Assembly: GCA_963920635.1 (NCBI GenBank)
Contig: OY987299.1
Location: 128,895,373-128,959,372, forward strand
Direction: 5' to 3'
From: Pseudeuparius sepicola
Taxonomy: Eukaryota > Arthropoda > Insecta > Coleoptera > Anthribidae
Length of the DNA stretch: 64,000 nt
Made by a program: the position numbers and the translations under genes. Positions 11,873-24,630 of the stretch are shown here, in pieces. Position 1 is the first letter of the stretch. Each line of letters begins with the position of its first letter. The notes below the pieces were generated by a model. It did not search any database. It saw only the letters and a list, made by a program, of their open reading frames with translations, and had not been told where the DNA came from.

Positions 11873-13584
11873 CCCAAGCAGCATTTTTAGTCGCCGTTAC
11901 GTTCCGGCGACTTTTGTTTGCAACTTTAAAGTTGTGATTACTACTGATAGGAACGTAATTACTACGTTCCTATTACGTCCCTGCGACCAAAATGGGGAAC
12001 ATGGTGGATACGTAGCGTGGTGGATACGTAGCAGCGTGGTCACCGCTACTTTGTTGGATTTGTTTGCTTCTTTATACATTCGCGTCCTCGCTTTGTCTTT
12101 GTCTAAATAATTAAAAAGTATTCTAGCCCAGCATCTTACGTCATTTTTCAATAACCGTGGAAAATAGAAGTACCTAATATTTATTTTTAACTTATATCTA
12201 TGAATAATGGTAGGTATAAGAAAGGTATTAATTTGCTGATTTATTTCTCGTTGCTTGATTCAAGAAACTAAAACGATTGAAAATTTTCTGTCAAATATGA
12301 CGTCGATAGATTGAAAAGTAACAACGCGCCCTCTCAAAATGCATGTTTTAACACTTTTTTATCGGAACGATAAATTACGAAAATGTGCGAAATTACCTAA
12401 AAATGCTGAAAAATGTTTTTTTAATGTTTCTATAAGTTATACGATTTCATTTTTGCTCAATTTTCTCTTTTTTAGGACAATTTTGAAGATATAACTATTT
12501 CAGTACTAAAGGAAATTGACATTTGATATTAATGGCGTCTATCATTTTATAAGAAAATATGGCGTAATTTTCAGTAATTACTTCTAACTATTATTTACCT
12601 TAAAATGGGTGTTTGAAGGCTTTGCCACTTAACTGGTAGTAACGGAAACTAGACTTTTTTCACTTTAAGGTAATTCCTACCTTTATAAGACGAAAATTAG
12701 TTTTAGATATTTTAAACTCTAAAGTCCCAATTACTACAAGAGAACTTCAAAGTTTCAGAAGCCTCGTTTAAGTTCCAAATGCTACTACTAGGTTCCATTT
12801 GGAACTTTAACCTATAATTTTTTATGTGAGTGTTGTTTTCGGCCGGTGTGTGTTTCGTGCTATAATTCGAAATGATGATATTTAAAATTGTAGCCACTCA
12901 AGAGAAACGTTTTGTAATTTTGTATTATTCTATAAAATGTGAATGTGTGTCTATAATTTTTCTTCTTTCTAATATAGCTGACATTTTCATCACTTCGCAA
13001 AAACGACCCAATCCTTCAAACGATTGTAAGTAACTAAATGTAGTTTCCATTTTGGTACCTATAGAAGTGACAGTTACTTTAAAGTATTTTTTTGTAGTAA
13101 TTGGAACTTTCTAGTAATTTTAAAATGGAGTGAGAAGTAAAACTTACCATACAGTAGTTTTCTCGAGTAGCGAGAAAGTTAATTTCACTTTAAATATGAC
13201 TATATAGTTCCGTAACTTTGGAGGTATTTCTAAAGTCGCTAAGATGTAGAAGTTACTTTCACCGTTACCATAAAGTAATGAAAACTTTAAAGTGATAAAC
13301 AAGTAACACAACAAAGTAATTGTGACCATTGAATATAACTTTAGAGTTAACGTAACTTTAACGTAATTTTGCATAGTAACAATTCCATTCCAGATACTTC
13401 AAAAACTACTTAGAAGTACTGAAACCATAAAGTTCCAACTTGTAGTAATAATTACTACGTAATTACTTATACTTTCTCAATATAAGTAATAAAAACTAAT
13501 AAGACGATTTTTAAGTAATAGTTACGTAATAACTACTGATTCAAAGTTCCCATCTCAGTTACCGCAACTTTAATGCTGCTTGGG
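11873..13584. mobile_element. CCCAAGCAGCATT-ended element, array copy 1
   Basis: The terminal inverted repeats CCCAAGCAGCATT / AATGCTGCTTGGG are flanked by AT on both sides. The right half is dense in short motifs around AACTTTAAAGT and AGTAACTTT in both orientations. There is no transposase gene; the short frames found in every copy carry no motif. The superfamily is undetermined because no long target duplication is visible. Confidence 0.75.
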
Positions 13585-14003
13585 ATGGTTGTATACCTAC
13601 ATTGAAGAGGCCACAGTCATTTTAATTGCCTCCTTTGAAGGTAATGTTGGCAAAAAATTAGATATGGACGAAGTAACTTCACAAATAAAAAACCGGTATA
13701 TACCAGTCTTTTGGAATAGGTACCTAAATAAAAGGGAAGTATTTTTCTATAATAATAATTAAAACAATGAAAACTTCATCGCTTATCGAATTCATATAAC
13801 ATATCAAATTGAAGGTCCTTACTCCTTAAACTGCATCGAAGCAGAAACCTGAAATAGTCCTCTTTCCGCTCTCGTTTTTCCAATTGAAAAGGGATAGGTG
13901 CGAGTCCTGATGAATTTTTAAATCAAATAGAAATGTAAGGAGTGAGTTACTATAATATAATGTGTTCATATTTTCTCCGAAAGCTCTCTTTTATAAATTC
14001 TAT

Positions 14004-15717
14004 CCCAAGCAGCATTTTTAGTCGCCGTTACGTTCCGGCGACTTTTGATTGCAACTTTAAAGTTGTGATTACTACTGATAGGAATGTAATTACTACGTTC
14101 CTATTACGTCCCTGCGACCAAAATGGGGAACATTTTGAGGGTGATAGATACGTAACGGCGACCACCTAGCAACTTACACCGCCACCACGCGCTTACGTTC
14201 CGGCAACGTGGTGGATACGTAGCAGCGTGGTCACCGCTACTTTGTTGGATTTGTTTGCTTCTTTACATTCGCGTCCTCGCTTTGTCTTTGTCTAAATAAT
14301 TAAAAAGTATTCTAGCCCAGCATCTTACGTCATTTTTCAATAACCGTGGAAAATAGAAGTACCTAATATTTATTTTTAACTTATATATATGAATAATGGT
14401 AGGTATAAGAAAGGTATTAATTTGCTGATTTATTTCTCGTTGCTTGATTCAAGAAACTAAAACGATTGAAAATTTTCTGTCAAATATGACGTCGATAGAT
14501 TGAAAAGTAACAACGCGCCCTCTCAAAATGCATGTTTTAACACTTTTTTATCGGAACGATAAATTACGAAAATGTGCGAAAAATGCTTTTTTAATGTTTC
14601 TATAAGTTATACGATTTCATTTTTGCTCAATTTTCTCTTTTTTGTGACAATTTTGAAGATATAACTATTTCAGTACCAAAGGAACTTGACATTTGATATT
14701 AATGGCGTCTATCATTTTATAAGAAAATATGGCGTAATTTTCAGTAATTACTTCTAAGTATTATTTACCTTAAAATGGGAAACTAGACTTTTTTCACTTT
14801 AAGGTAATTCTTACCTTTAAGACGAAAATTAGTTTTAGATATTTTAAACTCTAAAGTCCCAATTACTACAAGAGAACTTCAAAGTTTCAGAAGCCTCGTT
14901 TAAGTTCCGAATGCTACTACTAGGTTCCATTTGGAACTTTAACCTATAATTTTTTTATGTGAGTGTTGTTTTCGGCCGGTGTGTGTTTCGTGCTATAATT
15001 CGAAATGATGATATTTAAAATTGTAGCCACTCAAGAGAAACGTTTTGTAATTTTGTATTATTCTATAAAATGTGAATGTGTGTCTATAATTTTTCTTCTT
15101 TCTAATATGGCTGACATTTTCATCACTTCGCAAAAACGACCCAATCCTTCAAACGATTGTAAGTAACTAAATGTAGTTTCCATTTTGGTACCTATAGAAG
15201 TGACAGTTACTTTAAAGTATTTTTTTGTAGTAATTGGAACTTTCTAGTAATTTTAAAATGGAGTGAGAAGTAAAACTTACCATACAGTAGTTTTCTCGAG
15301 TAGCGAGAAAGTTAATTTCACTTTAAATATGACTATATAGTTCCGTAACTTTGGAGGTATTTCTAAAGTCGCTAAGATGTAGAAGTTACTTTCACCGTTA
15401 CCACAAAGTAATGAAAACTTTAAAGTGATAAACAAGTAACACAACAAAGTAATTGTGACCATTGAATATAACTTTAGAGTTAACGTAACTTTAACGTAAT
15501 TTTGCATAGTAACAATTCCATTCCAGATACTTCAAAAACTACTTAGAAGTACTGAAACCATAAAGTTCCAACTTGTAGTAATAATTACTACGTAATTACT
15601 TATACTTTCTCAATATAAGTAATAAAAACTAATAAGACGATTTTTAAGTAATAATTACGTAATAACTACTGATTCAAAGTTCCCATCTCAGTTACCGCAA
15701 CTTTAATGCTGCTTGGG
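14004..15717. mobile_element. CCCAAGCAGCATT-ended element, array copy 2
   Basis: Same ends and interior as copy 1, plus an additional stretch near 14130-14210 containing repeated GGTGGATACGTAGC-like sequence. Nearly identical to copy 3. Confidence 0.75.
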
Positions 15718-16136
15718 ATGGTTGTATACCTACATTGAAGAGGCCACAGTCATTTTAATTGCCTCCTTTGAAGGTAATGTTGGCAAAAAATTAGATATGG
15801 ACGAAGTAACTTCACAAATAAAAAACCGGTATATACCAGTCTTTTGGAATAGGTACCTAAATAAAAGGGAAGTATTTTTCTATAATAATAATTAAAACAA
15901 TGAAAACTTCATCGCTTATCGAATTCATATAACATATCAAATTGAAGGTCCTTACTCCTTAAACTGCATCGAAGCAGAAACCTGAAATAGTCCTCTTTCC
16001 GCTCTCGTTTTTCCAATTGAAAAGGGATAGGTGCGAGTCCTGATGAATTTTTAAATCAAATAGAAATGTAAGGAGTGAGTTACTATAATATAATGTGTTC
16101 ATATTTTCTCCGAAAGCTCTCTTTTATAAATTCTAT

Positions 16137-17850
16137 CCCAAGCAGCATTTTTAGTCGCCGTTACGTTCCGGCGACTTTTGATTGCAACTTTAAAGTTGTG
16201 ATTACTACTGATAGGAATGTAATTACTACGTTCCTATTACGTCCCTGCGACCAAAATGGGGAACATTTTGAGGGTGATAGATACGTAACGGCGACCACCT
16301 AGCAACTTACACCGCCACCACGCGCTTACGTTCCGGCAACGTGGTGGATACGTAGCAGCGTGGTCACCGCTACTTTGTTGGATTTGTTTGCTTCTTTACA
16401 TTCGCGTCCTCGCTTTGTCTTTGTCTAAATAATTAAAAAGTATTCTAGCCCAGCATCTTACGTCATTTTTCAATAACCGTGGAAAATAGAAGTACCTAAT
16501 ATTTATTTTTAACTTATATATATGAATAATGGTAGGTATAAGAAAGGTATTAATTTGCTGATTTATTTCTCGTTGCTTGATTCAAGAAACTAAAACGATT
16601 GAAAATTTTCTGTCAAATATGACGTCGATAGATTGAAAAGTAACAACGCGCCCTCTCAAAATGCATGTTTTAACACTTTTTTATCGGAACGATAAATTAC
16701 GAAAATGTGCGAAAAATGCTTTTTTAATGTTTCTATAAGTTATACGATTTCATTTTTGCTCAATTTTCTCTTTTTTGTGACAATTTTGAAGATATAACTA
16801 TTTCAGTACCAAAGGAACTTGACATTTGATATTAATGGCGTCTATCATTTTATAAGAAAATATGGCGTAATTTTCAGTAATTACTTCTAAGTATTATTTA
16901 CCTTAAAATGGGAAACTAGACTTTTTTCACTTTAAGGTAATTCTTACCTTTAAGACGAAAATTAGTTTTAGATATTTTAAACTCTAAAGTCCCAATTACT
17001 ACAAGAGAACTTCAAAGTTTCAGAAGCCTCGTTTAAGTTCCGAATGCTACTACTAGGTTCCATTTGGAACTTTAACCTATAATTTTTTTATGTGAGTGTT
17101 GTTTTCGGCCGGTGTGTGTTTCGTGCTATAATTCGAAATGATGATATTTAAAATTGTAGCCACTCAAGAGAAACGTTTTGTAATTTTGTATTATTCTATA
17201 AAATGTGAATGTGTGTCTATAATTTTTCTTCTTTCTAATATGGCTGACATTTTCATCACTTCGCAAAAACGACCCAATCCTTCAAACGATTGTAAGTAAC
17301 TAAATGTAGTTTCCATTTTGGTACCTATAGAAGTGACAGTTACTTTAAAGTATTTTTTTGTAGTAATTGGAACTTTCTAGTAATTTTAAAATGGAGTGAG
17401 AAGTAAAACTTACCATACAGTAGTTTTCTCGAGTAGCGAGAAAGTTAATTTCACTTTAAATATGACTATATAGTTCCGTAACTTTGGAGGTATTTCTGAA
17501 GTCGCTAAGATGTAGAAGTTACTTTCACCGTTACCACAAAGTAATGAAAACTTTAAAGTGATAAACAAGTAACACAACAAAGTAATTGTGACCATTGAAT
17601 ATAACTTTAGAGTTAACGTAACTTTAACGTAATTTTGCATAGTAACAATTCCATTCCAGATACTTCAAAAACTACTTAGAAGTACTGAAACCATAAAGTT
17701 CCAACTTGTAGTAATAATTACTACGTAATTACTTATACTTTCTCAATATAAGTAATAAAAACTAATAAGACGATTTTTAAGTAATAATTACGTAATAACT
17801 ACTGATTCAAAGTTCCCATCTCAGTTACCGCAACTTTAATGCTGCTTGGG
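16137..17850. mobile_element. CCCAAGCAGCATT-ended element, array copy 3
   Basis: Same length as copy 2 and almost identical to it. One visible substitution lies near 17498. Confidence 0.75.
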
Positions 17851-18269
17851 ATGGTTGTATACCTACATTGAAGAGGCCACAGTCATTTTAATTGCCTCCT
17901 TTGAAGGTAATGTTGGCAAAAAATTAGATATGGACGAAGTAACTTCACAAATAAAAAACCGGTATATACCAGTCTTTTGGAATAGGTACCTAAATAAAAG
18001 GGAAGTATTTTTCTATAATAATAATTAAAACAATGAAAACTTCATCGCTTATCGAATTCATATAACATATCAAATTGAAGGTCCTTACTCCTTAAACTGC
18101 ATCGAAGCAGAAACCTGAAATAGTCCTCTTTCCGCTCTCGTTTTTCCAATTGAAAAGGGATAGGTGCGAGTCCTGATGAATTTTTAAATCAAATAGAAAT
18201 GTAAGGAGTGAGTTACTATAATATAATGTGTTCATATTTTCTCCGAAAGCTCTCTTTTATAAATTCTAT

Positions 18270-19968
18270 CCCAAGCAGCATTTTTAGTCGCCGTTACGTT
18301 CCGGCGACTTTTGATTGCAACTTTAAAGTTGTGATTACTACTGATAGGAATGTAATTACTACGTTCCTATTACGTCCCTGCGACCAAAATGGGGAACATT
18401 TTGAGGGTGATAGATACGTAACGGCGACCACCTAGCAACTTACACCGCCACCACGCGCTTACGTTCCGGCAACGTGGTGGATACGTAGCAGCGTGGTCAC
18501 CGCTACTTTGTTGGATTTGTTTGCTTCTTTATACATTCGCGTCCTCGCTTTGTCTTTGTCTAAATAATTAAAAAGTATTCTAGCCCAGCATCTTACGTCA
18601 TTTTTCAATAACCGTGGAAAATAGAAGTACCTAATATTTATTTTTAACTTATATATATGAATAATGGTAGGTATAAGAAAGGTATTAATTTGCTGATTTA
18701 TTTCTCGTTGCTTGATTCAAGAAACTAAAACGATTGAAAATTTTCTGTCAAATATGACGTCGATAGATTGAAAAGTAACAACGCGCCCTCTCAAAATGCA
18801 TGTTTTAACACTTTTTTATCGGAACGATAAATTACGAAAATGTGCGAAATTACCTAAAAATGCTGAAAAATGCTTTTTTAATGTTTCTATAAGTTATACG
18901 ATTTCATTTTTGCTCAATTTTCTCTTTTTTGTGACAATTTTGAAGATATAACTATTTCAGTACCAAAGGAACTTGACATTTGATATTAATGGCGTCTATC
19001 ATTTTATAAGAAAATATGGCGTAATTTTCAGTAATTACTTCTAAGTATTATTTACCTTAAAATGGGAAACTAGACTTTTTTCACTTTAAGGTAATTCCTA
19101 CCTTTAAGACGAAAATTAGTTTTAGATATTTTAAACTCTAAAGTCCCAATTACTACAAGAGAACTTCAAAGTTTCAGAAGCCTCGTTTAAGTTCCGAATG
19201 CTACTACTAGGTTCCATTTGGAACTTTAACCTATAATTTTTTTATGTGAGTGTTGTTTTCGGCCGGTGTGTGTTTCGTGCTATAATTCGAAATGTTGATA
19301 TTTAAAATTGTAGCCACTCAAGAGAAGCGTTTTGTAATTTTGTATTATGACATTTTTTTGTATTATGACATTTTCATCACTTCGCAAAAACGACCCAATC
19401 CTTCAAACGATTGTAAGTAACTAAATGTAGTTTCCATTTTGGTACCTATAGAAGTGAAAGTTATTTTAAAGTATTTTTTTGTAGTAATTGGAACTTTCTA
19501 GTAATTTTAAAATGGGAAGTAAAACTTACCTACCATACAGTAGTTTTCTCGAGTAGCGGGAACGTTAATTTCACTTTAAATATGACTATATAGTTCCGTA
19601 ACTTTGGAGGTATTTCTAAAGTCGCTAAGATGTAGAAGTTACTTTCACCATAAAGTAATGAAAACTTTAAAGTGATAAACAAGTAACACAACAAAGTAAT
19701 TGTGACCATTGAATATATCTTTAGAGTTAACGTGACTTTAACGTAATTTTGCATAGTAACAATTCCGTTCCAGATACTTCAAAAACTACTTAGAAGTACT
19801 GAAACCATAAAGTTCCAACTTGTAGTAATAATTACTACGTAATTACTCATACTTTCTCAATATACCTAAGTAATAAAAACTAATAAGACGATTTTTAAGT
19901 AATAATTACGTAATAACTACTGATTCAAAGTTCCCATCGCAGTTACCGCAACTTTAATGCTGCTTGGG
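18270..19968. mobile_element. CCCAAGCAGCATT-ended element, array copy 4
   Basis: The most divergent copy on its right side. It carries a deletion and a short duplication around 19340-19375 and several small indels between 19500 and 19870. It shares the stretch near 18848-18866 with copy 1 rather than with copies 2 and 3. Confidence 0.75.
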
Positions 19969-20387
19969 ATGGTTGTATACCTACATTGAAGAGGCCACAG
20001 TCATTTTAATTGCCTCCTTTGAAGGTAATGTTGGCAAAAAATTAGATATGGACGAAGTAACTTCACAAATAAAAAACCGGTATATACCAGTCTTTTGGAA
20101 TAGGTACCTAAATAAAAGGGAAGTATTTTTCTATAATAATAATTAAAACAATGAAAACTTCATCGCTTATCGAATTCATATAACATATCAAATTGAAGGT
20201 CCTTACTCCTTAAACTGCATCGAAGCAGAAACCTGAAATAGTCCTCTTTCCGCTCTCGTTTTTCCAATTGAAAAGGGATAGGTGCGAGTCCTGATGAATT
20301 TTTAAATCAAATAGAAATGTAAGGAGTGAGTTACTATAATATAATGTGTTCATATTTTCTCCGAAAGCTCTCTTTTATAAATTCTAT

Positions 20388-20959
20388 ACGATATACAAAC
20401 AACAGATACATATTACTACCTATAAAATGATGCTTTTACGGGTAATATTCCTAGAAATGAAAGTAATGCATATTTGCATTTATTATATCTTGTTCAATGT
20501 CTATGAGAGATGCAACATCAATATGGACTCTGTTCAGTTTTGTGAAATTATAGGTGTTTATCATATTATAACGCGTAAACACATTAAGCTAAACTTTTAT
20601 CCCAGAGGCTTTAATTACCAAGAAATAGGTAGGTTGGTTAGTTAAGGTTGAGGGTCGAAATTTTTGTAAAAACCTCATTTTTAATTTTTTGTTTTTATTT
20701 TTTCTAATACCAATAAAACAACACATTGAAACTTTATTAGCACACACAGTAAAAATATAACTTATTCTGTACGTACACTATAAAATGTATATAATTTCAC
20801 GGTTTGACGCTATATTCCGCAAAAACTGATAAGTTCGTAGGTAAAATGGAAATAATACATAAAATTATGGAATTTTTAATCCAAAATATAAGTACGTAAT
20901 ACCACAATGAAAAATTCCAAAATGATGTAAAAAAAGTCAGCTGTCAAAGTCATGATATA
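20388..20959. other. No gene seen
   Basis: AT-rich unique flank of the tandem array. The + strand frame here begins inside the last spacer and shows no motif. Confidence 0.3.
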
Positions 20960-20974
20960 TTATGTAGGCAAAGT

Positions 20975-21442
20975 ATACATTAATGATCTCACTTGGAACA
21001 CAGTGATATACGGGGCGCGATCTATTTCATAGCATTTACCACGCTCTGCTACTGATAAAAATACCAGACTTATCAGCAGAAATCACCCGTATAAAATTCG
21101 ACGTCGACGTAGTCAAGGAGGCAGCCAATAACAAAACGAGCGTAGCGATTTGATTGGTCGGCTTTTCGGAGATCCACGGAGCAGGTGTCGACGTACGCCA
21201 GTTAGGCCAGTACAACCAGTGCCGTGCACGGAAATAAGGATTGCGCTTTATTTTACGGATTTTGGTTTTGTGTATAGATTTTTGGGTGATGTTGTTTTGT
21301 GTGAAACAAAATTATTATTGGTTACTATACTTACTTATTATAAAACAGTAATATTATGTTTTTTTGTTTGGTTTGTCTATTTCCTTTATTTGATTTGACT
21401 AAAAAAAAAATAAAAAAATGCACCGTTCTGTTCATTTATAAT
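20975..21442. mobile_element. TATAGTATAAATGA-type element, copy A
   Basis: Closely related, in inverted orientation, to 27960-28482. Shared landmarks include the block around TAGCATTTACCACGCTCTGCT, the AGGCAGCCAATA block and the TTATTTTACGGATT block. The left end reads ATTAATGATCTCACTTGGAACAC; the right end, near GTTCATTTATAA, has decayed. It is non-coding. Confidence 0.55.
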
Positions 21443-21559
21443 TATTCTGAGTGTTCGGGAATGAGCGTACAGAATTGAAATTGTAAATCTAGCGAAAAGC
21501 TACTAAAGTTTTTTTTAATTAAGTTTCAATTCCTGGTCGTATATATTTAAATGTTAATT

Positions 21560-21830
21560 TTTGTTTTTTTCCTGGGATTCGACCATGAAAAGGGCGTTGT
21601 TGTAAGTTTTTCTTTTATTAAAAGTACAACACCTGTTTCGGCTTATAAGCCATCATCAGGTACAATATACAAATGTAAATGATACATTTTTTACAAATTG
21701 TGTTTATCTAAAATGGAAGAGAAAAAATTTTTTTATATAAATTTTTCATATATAGAAAATGAGGGGTTTATAGTTTCACAATATAATAGAGAAAGTGTAT
21801 GAGAACAACATTACTTACATATTATAGTCC
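21560..21830 (-). mobile_element. Likely Penelope-like element terminal fragment with hammerhead-like core
   Basis: On the minus strand, 21664 to 21627 contains CCTGATGATGGC, a self-complementary GGCTTATAAGCC, and then GAAACAGG. CTGATGA, a stem-loop and GAAAC are the conserved core of hammerhead ribozymes. Terminal repeats of Penelope-like retroelements are known to carry such motifs. No reverse transcriptase frame is attached here. I did not verify the outer helices or cleavage site. Confidence 0.5.
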
Positions 21831-21832
21831 AA

Positions 21833-22540
21833 AGCACGAAAGAAAACGTTTCTAACGAATGCGGGCAGAGTTGCGAGATTTCCTATACGAGTAGTTATTT
21901 ATTGGCGAATACAAGTTTTATCATATTGATGCCGAATTTCTGAACTCAGTTATACCGAAAAAATAAAGCTCGCATCACGGGACCACTTACCCATTTTTGT
22001 TTATCATTTATTTTTGACGCGGTGTGATAAAACACCTATTATATTTTTTCAACATCGTCGCGTCTACCATCGCCTTTGAAATACGGCAACACAGCACTTC
22101 TGCGAAGGAGTCGGCTGACAAAACAAGTTAGCCAACGCGTTTTGTGCCTGTTTCTATAGTACGTAAAGTTAACTGTGTATTTGAGCTACCATACACACCT
22201 CATTTTTTAGGCCGCTGGCAAGTTTATTCCGCCGGCTCAGAGAGCTCAGTGGCGTTTCGTATGTCCGGAGTTAACGTGTGCAAAATGAGTAAACAGGGAA
22301 GAACGTTGCATTCTCAAGCACGAGAAATAATTGCCAATGTTATAAAGGTTTGCCTTCCTCCATAATGTAAGGCATCACCGTTAAGAATAATATTACCAAT
22401 AAATTAAATAACAATTATATGAAAATTAAGTCAGTGAGTTACATAAAATTGAGCTACGCCCCTGAACTGTGACTAATTCTATAATATTTGCGACTTCTTC
22501 CCCCTTACGTCGCACGCATTCTGCCGTAAGGAGGACTATA
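21833..22540 (+). mobile_element. TATAGTCC-ended DNA element, copy 2
   Basis: Same family as 2215-2946, with TATAGTCC and GGACTATA ends. The conserved 26-codon frame (start near 22287) begins MSKQGRTLHSQAREIIANVI. It differs from copy 1 at Ser2/Ile2 and at a Lys/Arg position, and it ends at an in-frame stop. A possible splice donor (AAG followed by GTTTGC) lies inside the frame, so it may be a remnant of exon 1 of the parent transposase. Confidence 0.7.
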
Positions 22541-23165
22541 TTTGATTGTTTTTTAGTTTGATGTTATAAAAATGTGTGTAGTAAACGGTGTTTCATACTG
22601 TATGCAATATATCGCCTCGTTGCAAAATTTTTGTATTTTTCGAGTTAGAAAAAATATTGTTAACGCAAAAGTTATAGGAAATTGTCTATGCTTAACGTAG
22701 AAGAAAACTTATAGGCGACGATTTCCAGATAAGATCCAAACAAATGGCGGGTAATTTGAAAAGCTTATTATTACTAAATCGTAGGTATTTGTTGGCAAAA
22801 CCCACAGTTTAATTATGAAAAAGTGAAAAGTGAAGTGAAGGTCACAGTTAAACTTTAAGTATTGCCAACAAATAAAATGTAGTAATAAAATTGAAGATTA
22901 AAATGCAAATTTGTAAAAATTTATGAATTAAATATACCTATATACTTAATATAATCTAGAACACATGCGAACAATGTCTTCTAATGTGGGTAATCTCTGC
23001 TCTAGTTTTGTCTATTACTACTACTTTTTGGATACAATCCAAAATACATAGTTTGTTGGCAGTTGTGATTGGGTACTAAGATTTGGAGTTAATTTTTAAT
23101 CTAAAATACGAGATAAATTAATTACATCTTATTATATTAGGCAGATTCTTAATTATCATTATCAT
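22541..23165. other. No gene seen
   Basis: AT-rich sequence with no supported feature. Confidence 0.3.
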
Positions 23166-23169
23166 ATTA

Positions 23170-23540
23170 GGGGCCGCGGTGGCGTCGCTCGTACCGGCGC
23201 TGACTTTTTAGACTGCATGTTTTTCTGCCTTCGATCGACCTTGGTTCGAGGCAGGCGCATGCACATTGTCTTTAAAGAAAAACACCGCTATGGCCAAGAG
23301 CGCTGGACAAATGTGGGTTCACAGTATTGCTCCTAAATAGGGCTTTATCCGTGTGATTTACTAATTGTCCTATACACTCACTGGGATTACTACGGTTTTC
23401 TAGGGTTTTCCGTAGTACTTGAGCGAATGCTCTCCTATAGTAATTGCCCCCCTCCCCCGCACAAGCATGTGGTTGCTTCTGGGGTACTCTTAGTTTGGAG
23501 TATTGTGAGGGTGAGAATTATTATTATTATTATTATCATC
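23170..23540 (+). repeat. tRNA-derived SINE candidate
   Basis: It begins with GGGGCCGCGGTGGCGTCGCTCG, which resembles a degenerate pol III A-box region. About 75 bp later it has GGTTCGAGGCA, a good match to the B box (GGTTCGANNCC). A non-tRNA body of about 250 bp follows, ending in an (ATT)n simple repeat at about 23518-23537. This layout fits a tRNA-derived SINE with an ATT tail. No second copy occurs in the window, so the borders are uncertain. Confidence 0.55.
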
Positions 23541-23544
23541 CATT

Positions 23545-24627
23545 TATTCTATAGGACATCTTCTTTGCTCTTTTCTATAGTATTTTCTGTAATAATAATT
23601 CTGCAAAACATTTTGTGATACTGGACTCATTTGAAATAATTCCCAGAGCTTTTATACTTCTTGATAGCATGCGCGCTAAACGCGCTAAACCATAATATCA
23701 TTTTCGCCATACAAGGTACTTCGTTACCTATTATTATTTGAAATAATCGGGCAGCTGCAACTAACGCATTCTTTTAGTGGCATATTTTCTTGCTGCTTAT
23801 AGTTTTGTCAACTCAAAACAAACTATTAGATAATGTTATTCATATTTACGCCTAATCAGTTATTTGTTTGATTTTGTTTGTATCTCACCGATTTAATTTC
23901 AATATTTCACTTTTCTCTCAAGAAGAAAATTATTCTTTCTTTGTTCATTCAAGAGAAACTTATTAGTAACATTTTGAACAAATTTTTAGATAATAGAGTT
24001 GTGACTAGGAGTCTTCGACGTTATCGCAAAAGCTTTCCTTTCTTTGTACCTATACCTATATATCTTTATCGCCTTGTTCCACGTTATACTCCAACTTTGC
24101 TAAATTCGTTTTCTGTTATCTTTGCATTATCTTAAAATTTAAGTTCGACGAATTGAAACGAAGTAGCTTTCTATCCGAAATAGATGTTCGACCTATCGAT
24201 CCGCAATTTTATGGCACGAAAGATACAGCAACCCGTCGAAGAAACTGCTTCCGTCTCAATGAAAAACCCGGGGATATACGTGCCGATCGACCCTTAAGAC
24301 TTTTTAATTTTAAACTTTGTATTTTTATTGCGAGGCATATAACTTAAAATTCCCTTTATAAGACCCTCGGCAATAAAAATCCTTTTAAAGCAATTTATTA
24401 AGCATTGTAAAACCTTTACGATAGGTTTTTTTACCTTTCTGGTGCCGCCGATGTGTGTTTTATAGGTGATACTTTAGACCCCAGTTTCAAGGAAATTGAG
24501 AAATTATGTTTCACTCTAACTCAGCTAAGAAAAAATTAAGAAATTACATTTCACTCTAAGTCACCTTATATAAATGTTGCTTGGTATTGCATCTCTTTTA
24601 GGTAGGTAGGTACCTATATTGAACATT
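23545..24627. other. No gene seen
   Basis: AT-rich sequence. 24150-24300 is slightly richer in GC, with a 64-codon + strand frame that shows no motif. Confidence 0.3.
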
Positions 24628-24630
24628 ATA

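Larger units (their letters stand above)
11873..20387. repeat. Tandem array of four ~2.13-kb units (element plus spacer)
   Basis: The units start at 11873, 14004, 16137 and 18270, with lengths of 2131, 2133, 2133 and 2118 bp. Each unit is a 1.70-1.71 kb element with inverted ends CCCAAGCAGCATT, followed by a 419-bp spacer. The spacers (13585-14003, 15718-16136, 17851-18269, 19969-20387) look identical by eye. The elements differ by several indels: copy 1 has an extra stretch near 12610, and copies 2 and 3 share a deletion near 14580 that copies 1 and 4 lack. The array ends where spacer 4 runs into unique sequence at 20388. Confidence 0.92.

Noticed and set aside
13144..20146. Repeated 60-76 codon frames in the tandem array
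   Set aside because: They recur only because the unit is repeated. They have no motif, and the conserved 60-codon frame is in a spacer that is identical at every base, so coding conservation cannot be inferred.
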